This document shows positions 25,735 through 33,439 of a stretch of DNA of 64,000 nucleotides, in pieces. A program made the translations under genes and the position numbers. How positions within the stretch are numbered: the first letter of the stretch is position 1; every line of letters begins with the position of its first letter. The notes under the pieces were generated by a model that worked only from the letters and a program-made list of their open reading frames with translations, searched no databases and was not told where the DNA came from. The stretch lies in the NCBI RefSeq assembly GCF_000238355.1, contig NZ_AHCA01000004.1, positions 248,001-312,000 of the forward strand, written 5' to 3'. This DNA comes from Pseudoalteromonas haloplanktis ATCC 14393. Lineage in GTDB: Bacteria; Pseudomonadota; Gammaproteobacteria; Enterobacterales; Alteromonadaceae.

Positions 25735-26763
25735 ATGAACCCATCACCTGACGATTTAGCGATTATTGAAGAGCAAGCCGCTGACTGGTTGCTGTTATTA
25801 GAAGAACAAAAGTTATCCGTAAGCAACAGTCAACACTACCCCATTGAGTTGCAAGATTGGCTAGCGCAAAGCGATTTGCATCGTGAGATTTTTCAAAAAA
25901 TGCAGCAACTATGGCAAGTCTCCACACAATTAGATAGCGATTACGTAGCGCAGCAACTTGGCCAATTACCAGCAACAAACGATATCAATAAACGTGCTGA
26001 AAAACGCTCTCGACTCGGCTACTTTGCACTTGCTGCGGCGTTTTTCTTATTAAGTTTTACCGTGTTCATTAATGTTGAACAACCCAGTAATAAAGCGGTT
26101 ACGGTCGCCAATAACAGCGCTGCAATGACCAACGTTCAGAATCAGTTTTTTCGCACCACAATTAACGAACATCGTACTATCACCCTAGCCGATAACAGCC
26201 GAGTAGATTTAGGGGCAAATAGTCAATTAGCGGTGCGTTATAGCAATAGTTCGCGAGAATTAACCTTGTATCAAGGAGAGGCACTATTTTCAGTCGCCAA
26301 AGACAAGCAACGGCCCTTTATTGTGCGCCACCAGCAAAGCCAAGTAGAAGCATTAGGCACGGTGTTTAATGTGCGTGCAAACCCTGATTCTATTCGCGTT
26401 GATGTACTTGAGGGCATAGTATCGCTCGCGCAGCAACAGGTTATAAAGTTAAGCCAAGGACAAGCCGCGCAAGTAACTCAATCCGGCACTATTACCCGCA
26501 GCAAAGCACAAGGAGAAAACCTTATTATGGATTGGCAGCAAGGTCGGTTAGTGTATCAAAATGCCCGCTTAGGGGATGTACTCAATGATGTTGCTCGTTA
26601 TAGTGAAATAAAAATAACTCTTCGTAGTCAGCAGCTTAGTCAATATACCTACAATGGTAGTTTGTTCACTTCTGAAATAGACTCCTGGCTGCATAGCCTT
26701 GATAAAATTTACCCAATTACTGTGACTAAACAAGGTAAAGAATATACGTTAACAGTTAACTAA
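25735..26763 (+). CDS. FecR-family anti-sigma/signal relay protein
   Basis: A 342-residue single-pass inner-membrane protein. A cytoplasmic N-terminal DUF4880-like segment (LAIIEEQAADWLLLLE) precedes one membrane helix at about 87-106 (YFALAAAFFLLSFTVFINV). The periplasmic FecR domain follows (about 125-245, ITLADNSRVDLGANSQLAVRY and VEALGTVFNVRA), and then a small C-terminal STN-like domain (RLGDVLNDVARYSEIKI). It would hold the sigma factor and pass on a signal from the STN domain of an outer-membrane receptor. The ATG 25735 has AAGGAT upstream; in-frame starts at 25714 and 25708 overlap the sigma stop. A MITE begins just after the stop codon. Confidence 0.9.
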   Translation: MNPSPDDLAIIEEQAADWLLLLEEQKLSVSNSQHYPIELQDWLAQSDLHREIFQKMQQLWQVSTQLDSDYVAQQLGQLPATNDINKRAEKRSRLGYFALAAAFFLLSFTVFINVEQPSNKAVTVANNSAAMTNVQNQFFRTTINEHRTITLADNSRVDLGANSQLAVRYSNSSRELTLYQGEALFSVAKDKQRPFIVRHQQSQVEALGTVFNVRANPDSIRVDVLEGIVSLAQQQVIKLSQGQAAQVTQSGTITRSKAQGENLIMDWQQGRLVYQNARLGDVLNDVARYSEIKITLRSQQLSQYTYNGSLFTSEIDSWLHSLDKIYPITVTKQGKEYTLTVN

Positions 26764-26766
26764 ATA

Positions 26767-26960
26767 ACCTGAACTCTGGTTAAGAGATGTACTAATGTAT
26801 TGATATTAAATCACAAATATATTTATTAGTCTCCAATCGGAGACTTTTAGCGATAACAAGGCGAATTTACGCGTCAATAGCTGGCCTATTGCAAGTAAAT
26901 TCAACGCAGTTAGCGTTGAAAGTAGCCGCTGGAGATAGATTTATTATCCAGAGTTCAGGT
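26767..26960. mobile_element. MITE-like element, 194 bp
   Basis: Perfect 13-bp terminal inverted repeats (ACCTGAACTCTGG and its complement), flanked by TA on both sides (26765-26766, 26961-26962). Its interior carries the palindrome GTCTCC-AATC-GGAGAC and no gene. It starts 3 bp after the FecR stop and lies between the sigma/anti-sigma pair and the STN receptor gene. Its ends are unrelated to those of the element at 21918. Confidence 0.85.
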
Positions 26961-27049
26961 TAAATAGTAAGTTAGCTAAAAGTGGCATGGTATACGCGAG
27001 CTAAAAATGGTACAAAGTTTGGACAATAATAAAAATATTGAATCAAACC

Positions 27050-29734
27050 ATGTTATTAAGCTTATTAACCAAGCAATTACCTTGGTTAATATTATTTAGT
27101 AGCTATGTACATGCTACCGACAACTATCACTTTAATTTACCTGAGGCTACCTTGCAGCAGCGTATTCTCGATGTTGCCGCGCAAAGTGGCTGGCAACTCA
27201 GCGCCGCTGAATTAGCAGAGCAAACACTTATTCCTCCATTACAAGGACGCTTTACGCTTGAGCAATTACTGGCTAAAACCTTTGCCAATAGCCAATATCA
27301 ATTTAGCTTAGACCCCAGTCAACAGCGTATCTTTGTAACTCCAATAGCAGCTAACAAACAGCAAGATTTTGAGCGCATCATAGTCACTGGCGTTAGCGGT
27401 AAAACCCGAAATATTTTAAACTCCTCCATTTCAGTTACCCAATTGTCAACACAGCAACTGGAACAACATACTCCATACTCCACCGCTGAAATTCTTAAAA
27501 ATGTCACGGGCTTTTGGGTAGAAGATTCCGGTGGTGAAACCAATAATAATGTCTCTCCGCGTGGTCTAAGAGGCGGTGAAGGGTTTCGTTTTATTAGTTT
27601 AATGGAAGATGGACTACCAATAACCTACGACGGTGTTTGGAGTGACTTTTTTTTACGCCCCGATTTAACCCACCAAACCATTGAAGCGGTAAGAGGCGGT
27701 AGTAGTGGTATATTCACCCTCAATGGCCCCGCAGCTATGGTGAACTATATTGGCCGTCGCGGCTCAGAGACACCATTTAACTTAGTAAAACTTAGCCAAG
27801 CGGTAAATTATAACTACACACGCCTTGATGGCGTCTTTAGTGGCCCCATTAATGATCAGCTATTTTATACCTTAGGGGGCTTTTATAGAAGCTCAAATGG
27901 CATTCGAGAACCTGGCTTTAACAGTGACTTAGGCGGCCAATTCAGCGCCCGACTAAGTTGGTTAACTGATGAGCTTGAACTGGATTTTAGCTATAAACAT
28001 TTAAACGATAAAACCAGCTTTTATGCCCCAATAGTGATGCAAAATCAAGGTACTATCAAGCAGCTGAAGAGCCTACCCTATGACTTTGGCACGTTACTTA
28101 GCGATGATCTAAAGTTATTAAATTTTCACACCCCAGAAGGCACACGCCAGCACGATTTGGAAGATGCTCAGCAGAGCTTAATGAACAGCTACACAATACA
28201 ATTTAAAGGGGGGTTGTCAGAACAATTACAACTTAATAATATTGCCCGCTACGCGAATTTGAGTAATCGCCTTTATACGTTAATGAACCTAGGCAACGAG
28301 AGCATCATTGATGCCAATAGCCGCTTACTATTTGATGATGTAACGCAGTTTAAAAGCACTGTTACAGACGCCAAATTACCAGAAGAATTACAAGCTAAGT
28401 ACCAACGCAGTACAGATAAAACGTTAATTAATGACCCTAGCCTACTCAATGGCAATGGGCTGATCACTTCAAGCTACCCGTTATATTCAAGTTATAAACA
28501 ACAACAGTTTATAAATCATCTCAGCGTAAATTACCTAACAGAGCAGTGGTCAATCAGCTTAGGGCATATTTACGCACACAGTGATTTTAGCTCCCTGCCG
28601 TTGGACCAATGGCTTGGACAATTACTTACCGATGTTAAACACCAACCTGAACGGCTTGATATTGTGCTCGTGGATCAGCAAGATAAGGTTGTCGCTAATT
28701 TCACTGAGCAGGGCTTTTTAGCATACGCAGGGCCGGTGTATTTAACAGGCCAAGGACAATCGCGATCGCACTCAGTTTACGCCAGTTTAGACTGGCAAGT
28801 AACCGATAATTTAAGGTTTGATTTCGCCCTGCGTAATGAGCAGCTCACGTTAAGTAGTCGCAGCCAACAAGGGCTGCTATCAACTACGCACAATACAAAA
28901 AACTATTACTCACATTACACACCTGCCAACTCACTAACGGACTCATTTAATGATAATGCACTCAGTATTGGCGCCAACTACCAACTTAGTGAGCAACTCG
29001 CGGTGTTTACCCGTTATGCAGATGCCTTTGAAATGCCGCGGCTGATTAATTATGGCAATGCTCGTGGCTGGGCTACAAACGATGAACAACGCGCGCAGCA
29101 AAACTTTGGCCTGCCAATAAGCTTAACTCTGAGTGAGGTTGGTTTGCGCTATCAAGCGCCACACTGGCAATTTAGCGGCACTGTATTTGATACCAACTTT
29201 GATCCTCTACCTTTTACCGTATATCGAGGCGCTGCAAGCACTCAGCAAGCGATATCAATTAATACCCAAACCCAAGGGTTAGAATTTGAGTATAACTATC
29301 AATTTAATCAGGCTTGGCAGTTTGCTGCGATAGGCGTGTGGCAAGATGCCGGGTTTTATGGCATTCCAAAACAGTTACCACAAAGCGAATTTAATGGAAA
29401 TCAAATAACGCGCACTCCAGAATTACAACTGCGTTTAACTCCACAATACCAAGCCGGTGCGGTAACAGCAGCTGTGACCTGGTTTTATGTTGGAGAGCGT
29501 TATTCTGATATTGCCAACCAATTTGCATTACCAGCTTATCAAACTTGGGATTTATTTGCAGAGTATGTAATGACAGAGCAGCTTAGCGCGCAACTGGAAG
29601 TGAAAAATTTTACCAATACATTAGGCTTAACGGAAGGTAATCCAAGGGATGACTTAAGCCATCAAGAGCCATTATTTTATGGCCGACCAATTTTTGGCCG
29701 CACCATAAAAGTGGCTCTCAGTTATCAGTTTTAG
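27050..29734 (+). CDS. TonB-dependent receptor with STN signalling domain
   Basis: An 894-residue outer-membrane receptor. Signal peptide (about 1-22, ending VHAT), then an STN domain (about 24-100, FNLPEATLQQRILDVAAQSG) of the kind that contacts FecR in the periplasm. Then come a TonB-box-like DFERIIVTG, a plug domain and a barrel ending TIKVALSYQF. The plug holds GFWVEDSGGETNNN and RGLRGGEGFR, and the barrel ends hold LGLTEGNPR and GRTI, all shared with the receptor at 16991. It is therefore its paralogue and the probable sensor of the FecI/FecR pair. ATG 27050 is preferred to TTG 27038; no strong ribosome site is visible for either. It abuts the convergent gspB with no bases between stops. 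Confidence 0.88.
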   Translation: MLLSLLTKQLPWLILFSSYVHATDNYHFNLPEATLQQRILDVAAQSGWQLSAAELAEQTLIPPLQGRFTLEQLLAKTFANSQYQFSLDPSQQRIFVTPIAANKQQDFERIIVTGVSGKTRNILNSSISVTQLSTQQLEQHTPYSTAEILKNVTGFWVEDSGGETNNNVSPRGLRGGEGFRFISLMEDGLPITYDGVWSDFFLRPDLTHQTIEAVRGGSSGIFTLNGPAAMVNYIGRRGSETPFNLVKLSQAVNYNYTRLDGVFSGPINDQLFYTLGGFYRSSNGIREPGFNSDLGGQFSARLSWLTDELELDFSYKHLNDKTSFYAPIVMQNQGTIKQLKSLPYDFGTLLSDDLKLLNFHTPEGTRQHDLEDAQQSLMNSYTIQFKGGLSEQLQLNNIARYANLSNRLYTLMNLGNESIIDANSRLLFDDVTQFKSTVTDAKLPEELQAKYQRSTDKTLINDPSLLNGNGLITSSYPLYSSYKQQQFINHLSVNYLTEQWSISLGHIYAHSDFSSLPLDQWLGQLLTDVKHQPERLDIVLVDQQDKVVANFTEQGFLAYAGPVYLTGQGQSRSHSVYASLDWQVTDNLRFDFALRNEQLTLSSRSQQGLLSTTHNTKNYYSHYTPANSLTDSFNDNALSIGANYQLSEQLAVFTRYADAFEMPRLINYGNARGWATNDEQRAQQNFGLPISLTLSEVGLRYQAPHWQFSGTVFDTNFDPLPFTVYRGAASTQQAISINTQTQGLEFEYNYQFNQAWQFAAIGVWQDAGFYGIPKQLPQSEFNGNQITRTPELQLRLTPQYQAGAVTAAVTWFYVGERYSDIANQFALPAYQTWDLFAEYVMTEQLSAQLEVKNFTNTLGLTEGNPRDDLSHQEPLFYGRPIFGRTIKVALSYQF

Positions 29735-30751
29735 CTACTGCGGCCAATCTTGCAGCGCTTTTAAACTAAATTCGTAATCATCAAAACTCAGTACTGTTTG
29801 CTCTGGGGTGATCTCCAACACTCTTAAATCACCAATGCTATCACCTTCATATAATTCGCGGTTATTAAGCTTTACCCAACGCTTATCTGGCGACGATGAA
29901 TAAATATGAGCTTGGTATTTTATTTCTGGGATTATCGCAAGTAACGCATCCGGCAACAACTCAATTGGCTCAGCGTAAGATGAGTTTTTAGTGCCTTGAG
30001 TGATTTGGTGCGGCCTTGTATCTTGAGTGTCTTCAATGGCACGAGCAAAGGCATCTTTTAATGCTGTTGGTACGGTTTCTAATTCTTCATCATTTGCAGC
30101 AGGTTTTGCCTGCTCGCGAGCAGGCTCCCCCATAGGTTTACCTAATACCTTGTATTTACTCATGTCGATATTGCTAGCGCTATTATTAATAGTCGGCTGC
30201 ATTTGCATGGTATTCGGATTGTATTGCGGCGGCGCTGCATATACTTGCTGATAGCCATTAGGCGTTTGCACTAACATAGGCTGACCTTGCGGATACGTAG
30301 GCATATTATTTACTGGCACTTGCACCCACTGATATTGCCCTGCAGCTTGTTGATATTGCTGCGGCTGAACAAACTGCTGCTGCGGTACAGGCTGTGTGCT
30401 GGCCACTGGCGCTGGATTAGTTTGCGTTGGATTAGCTACTACTTGTGCTACTTGCTCAAGCTCCTTTTTAGCTGGTGTAGCGGCTTGTTCATCCGCAGGC
30501 AGCGTAGATTGCGGCTCAACAGAGATGGTTACTTGCTCTGGCGTAGTTAAATGATTTGTTTGCAGCCATTTACCAATTGAAAACCCCGCCATCAAGGTCA
30601 GTAAAAAAGCAACCAACAAACCAAGTGAAATAGCAATAAAACGATAACGTTGTAACTCTTGTTGCTGTTTTAACTGCTCAGCATTTCTGTCATGTGCTGA
30701 CGCTTCGTCATGCTGTTCTGATTGTTTTAAGGCATCTAATAAGTACGACAT
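29735..30751 (-). CDS. gspB: General secretion pathway protein GspB
   Basis: A 338-residue inner-membrane protein. A short cytoplasmic N-terminus (MSYLLDALKQSEQ, typical of the family) is followed by one membrane helix at about 38-60. A long Pro/Gln-rich periplasmic linker (about 75-190, with QQFVQPQQYQQAAGQYQW) and a conserved C-terminal domain (about 265-338) follow. GspB works with the ATPase GspA in placing the type II secretion secretin through the peptidoglycan. The gene starts 13 bp after the gspA stop, so the pair is an operon. No other gsp genes are in the window. Confidence 0.85.
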   Translation of the reverse strand: MSYLLDALKQSEQHDEASAHDRNAEQLKQQQELQRYRFIAISLGLLVAFLLTLMAGFSIGKWLQTNHLTTPEQVTISVEPQSTLPADEQAATPAKKELEQVAQVVANPTQTNPAPVASTQPVPQQQFVQPQQYQQAAGQYQWVQVPVNNMPTYPQGQPMLVQTPNGYQQVYAAPPQYNPNTMQMQPTINNSASNIDMSKYKVLGKPMGEPAREQAKPAANDEELETVPTALKDAFARAIEDTQDTRPHQITQGTKNSSYAEPIELLPDALLAIIPEIKYQAHIYSSSPDKRWVKLNNRELYEGDSIGDLRVLEITPEQTVLSFDDYEFSLKALQDWPQ

Positions 30752-30764
30752 ATACGACCATTAA

Positions 30765-31682
30765 TTAAAGAATAAACGACAAACCAATACCCATCGAGAG
30801 CACGGCTAAAAAAGCCAACGGATAAAGCCAGTTAAACGACGACTGCGGCTTTATGCTAACCGCGCTTAACGCACTTGGCGGTAATGCTTCTTGTGCTGAG
30901 CGCATCACTATATCACTATCAATCATAGTTAGCTGCTGAGAAAAAGCGCCCATTAAACAGCGTTCACATAATAAATTAACTAAACGTGGTATACCTGCCG
31001 TAACTAAATGAATTGTTTTTAACGCATCATTAGAAAACAATCCGCGATCACACCCTGCAACATATAAACGGTGTTTAACGTAGGCAAAGGTTTGCCCTTC
31101 AGTCAACGGCAATAAATGATAACGCGCGGTGATCCGCTGCGCGAGCTGACGTAACTCATTGCGTTTCAGTAAGGCTTGCAATTCAGGCTGACCCACTAAC
31201 ACGATTTGTAGCAACTTTTTATGATTAGTTTCAATGTTAGTTAATAGCCGCAGCTGTTCTAGCACATCGGGAGCCAGTAACTGGGCTTCGTCAATAATTA
31301 AAATAGTATGGCCACCGGCTTGGTGATTCGCTTCTAGGTGCTTTTTTATAGCATCCGTTAACGTTTTTAAAGTGGCGTTTTGCTCATCATAAGCGATGTT
31401 AAATTCATCGCAAATACTCGCTAGCAACTCCAGCTGTGACAAAGCTGGATTATGGATCAAAGCCACTTGAGTATTTTCTGGCAATTGTTCTTGCAAGCTA
31501 CGAGTAAGCGTTGTTTTCCCTGTGCCTACTTCACCTGTAAGCAATACAAAGCCGCCCGCTTCACCCAATCCATAAGTTAGGTGCGCCAAAGCTTCTTTAT
31601 GACGCTCACTTAAAAATAAATACTGTGGGTTTGGCGCGATTGAAAATGGTTTTTCCGACAAGCCGAAGTAGCTTAAATACAC
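30765..31682 (-). CDS. gspA: ExeA/GspA-type AAA ATPase
   Basis: A 305-residue AAA+ ATPase. Walker A (GEVGTGKT) is near residues 50-57 and Walker B (ILIIDEAQLL) near 126-135. A hydrophobic segment lies close to the C-terminus (about 285-304). The start is a GTG at 31682 with AAGGAA eight bases upstream. Full-length ExeA/GspA has about 550 residues with a peptidoglycan-binding domain after the membrane helix. That domain is absent here: the protein stops right after the helix. The linked gspB supports the name; MshM-like pilus ATPases have a similar length and are the alternative. Confidence 0.75.
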   Translation of the reverse strand: MYLSYFGLSEKPFSIAPNPQYLFLSERHKEALAHLTYGLGEAGGFVLLTGEVGTGKTTLTRSLQEQLPENTQVALIHNPALSQLELLASICDEFNIAYDEQNATLKTLTDAIKKHLEANHQAGGHTILIIDEAQLLAPDVLEQLRLLTNIETNHKKLLQIVLVGQPELQALLKRNELRQLAQRITARYHLLPLTEGQTFAYVKHRLYVAGCDRGLFSNDALKTIHLVTAGIPRLVNLLCERCLMGAFSQQLTMIDSDIVMRSAQEALPPSALSAVSIKPQSSFNWLYPLAFLAVLSMGIGLSFIL

Positions 31683-31810
31683 CCTAAATTTCCTTACTGA
31701 TTAAATCACCGCCTATAATGGCAAAAAAACAGCGCAAGTGAAAACCTTGTTAGCGTTTTATTAGTTAAATAACGTAAAATAGTTTGCACAGTTAATATTC
31801 AGGGTGAGTT

Positions 31811-32920
31811 ATGCAAGTTTATTTGGTTGGTGGCGCGGTTCGTGATGAATTGCTTGGACGAGTAATAAAAGAGCGTGACTACGTAGTGGTTGGTGCAACA
31901 CCCGAACAAATGCTAAAGCAAGGCTATCAACAAGTTGGTAAAGACTTTCCGGTATTTCTGCACCCCAAAAGCAAAGAAGAGTACGCCCTCGCCCGCACTG
32001 AACGCAAACAAGGACAGGGTTATACCGGTTTTGTCTGTGAGTTCTCAGCAGATGTCACGCTCGAAGAAGACTTACGCCGCCGCGATTTAACGGTCAATGC
32101 CATCGCTAAAGCCGACGATGGTAGTTTGATCGATCCCTACGGGGGTAAGCAAGATTTAGACAAGCGTATTCTACGCCATGTATCAGACGCTTTTAGTGAA
32201 GATCCGCTGCGTATCTTACGTGTTGCGCGATTTGCCGCCCGCTATCATTATTTAGGCTTTATTATAGCCGATGAAACTCAACAATTATTAACGCAAATGA
32301 TCAACCGTGGCGAGCTTAAGACACTCACCGCAGAACGTATTTGGTTAGAGTGTGAAAAGTCACTCGCTGATGGAGCATTTGCAGAGTTTTTAAATATTTT
32401 AGCGCAGCTGGGGGCTCTCAGTGCGATCAGCCCAGCTTTGGCTAATAACTGGAACGACGAGTTATATCAACAACTAACAATTCGTTACGCCTATGCCCAA
32501 AATCACCATATCACAGATCAGGCATTATTGTTCGCACAAGCCACCAGCTCGTTAACCGCCGATGACATCAAAGCCATGGGTCAAACTATTCGCCTTCCTA
32601 ATGATGTACGCGACTTGGCATTACAACTCAATGCTCACCAAGCAACTTTAACAAGCTCTACAATTACCGCAGAGCAATTACTTGCTTGTTGTAATCAACT
32701 CGATTTGTGGCGTCGTCCAGAGCGGTTTGATGCCGTGCTCAGCGCCATTACAATTAACCAAGCTGCACCACTTACCAATCAACAACAGTTATTGGCAGCA
32801 ACCAAGGAAGCTAGGGCAATCAATCCACAACAATTTATTGCTCAAGGGATAAAAGGCGCGCAAATAAAAACCGCGCTAGAACAAGCGCGGTTAGAAGTGT
32901 TTCAGCAGTATTTAGCTTAA
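31811..32920 (+). CDS. cca: CCA tRNA nucleotidyltransferase, short form
   Basis: Adds or repairs the 3' CCA of tRNA without a template. Class II features are visible: GGAVRDELLG (7-16), KERDYVVVG (20-28), DLRRRDLTVNAIA and EDPLRILRVARFAARY. The product is 369 residues; the E. coli enzyme is 412 and carries an HD phosphohydrolase domain that this one lacks, so 2',3'-cyclic phosphodiesterase activity is not expected. The acidic position E21 replaces the usual Asp of the DxD pair, and D23 is kept. It is convergent with the DUF1566 gene, 6 bp apart, and the 3' end of cca contains that gene's terminator. Confidence 0.94.
   Translation: MQVYLVGGAVRDELLGRVIKERDYVVVGATPEQMLKQGYQQVGKDFPVFLHPKSKEEYALARTERKQGQGYTGFVCEFSADVTLEEDLRRRDLTVNAIAKADDGSLIDPYGGKQDLDKRILRHVSDAFSEDPLRILRVARFAARYHYLGFIIADETQQLLTQMINRGELKTLTAERIWLECEKSLADGAFAEFLNILAQLGALSAISPALANNWNDELYQQLTIRYAYAQNHHITDQALLFAQATSSLTADDIKAMGQTIRLPNDVRDLALQLNAHQATLTSSTITAEQLLACCNQLDLWRRPERFDAVLSAITINQAAPLTNQQQLLAATKEARAINPQQFIAQGIKGAQIKTALEQARLEVFQQYLA
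32866..32892 (-). terminator. Terminator of the DUF1566 pair, inside the cca 3' end
   Basis: A perfect 9-bp stem AACCGCGCT/AGCGCGGTT with a 6-nt loop, and five T on the minus strand. It lies within the last codons of cca, 34 bases beyond the convergent stop codon. Confidence 0.75.
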
Positions 32921-32926
32921 ACAAAA

Positions 32927-33439
32927 TTACTTTTCATAACGGACTAAACGCAAATAAATGAATGCTTCTTTATCGTGCAAGCTGTTTAGTCCTCTGTCAA
33001 AGGTATATACCCAAGCCGCTGTTTTATCTGCTATAGCCGAAGTACTGGTCCAATAGTTTTCACTTAAACTGCCCAAGAACACTTCTTCATTAATACTCGG
33101 TGTCACGCAGCTGTGCTCTAAAATACTGGCAAGCTCCTTATTATTAGGTACTTGCCAATCTTTATAAGCGCCAGTGCGATCATTTACCGCCGCTCTTAAT
33201 GCTTCTTGCCAATTAACTTTCACAACACTGTTTAAACAACTATTAGTTGTAACATCATAGCTTTGTCCATAGCTACAAGTTTGCCACATGAGTCCGGTAA
33301 CGCTATCGCTCACGGTGCCATCAGTGTGTTGTGTAAACCGCGTGCTAGGTGTCGTGTCGGCTATGCTTTCGTAGCACGTTTGCCCCGTCACGGCCATAGG
33401 ACTCAATAATAATAACCCCGCTATTAATTGATGTTTCAT
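32927..33439 (-). CDS. Exported DUF1566 (Lcl C-terminal-like) protein
   Basis: A 170-residue protein with a signal peptide (MKHQLIAGLLLLSPMAVTGQ) and one DUF1566/Lcl C-terminal-like domain. The pattern TVSDSVTGLMWQTC, then a WQEAL-type helix, WQVPNNKELASIL, YWTSTS and YLRLVRYE is characteristic. It has several cysteines that may form disulfides. The function is unknown; related domains occur in surface lectin-like proteins. Its ATG overlaps the TGA of the upstream lipoprotein gene (ATGA), so the two are translationally coupled. Confidence 0.75.
   Translation of the reverse strand: MKHQLIAGLLLLSPMAVTGQTCYESIADTTPSTRFTQHTDGTVSDSVTGLMWQTCSYGQSYDVTTNSCLNSVVKVNWQEALRAAVNDRTGAYKDWQVPNNKELASILEHSCVTPSINEEVFLGSLSENYWTSTSAIADKTAAWVYTFDRGLNSLHDKEAFIYLRLVRYEK

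Noticed and set aside
16991..29734. Reading the FecI/FecR/receptor set as an iron-citrate or siderophore system.
   Set aside because: Not excluded, but no siderophore, iron transport or Fur-box-like sequence is seen, while two GH20 genes lie within the set and one shares its promoter motif with the receptor.
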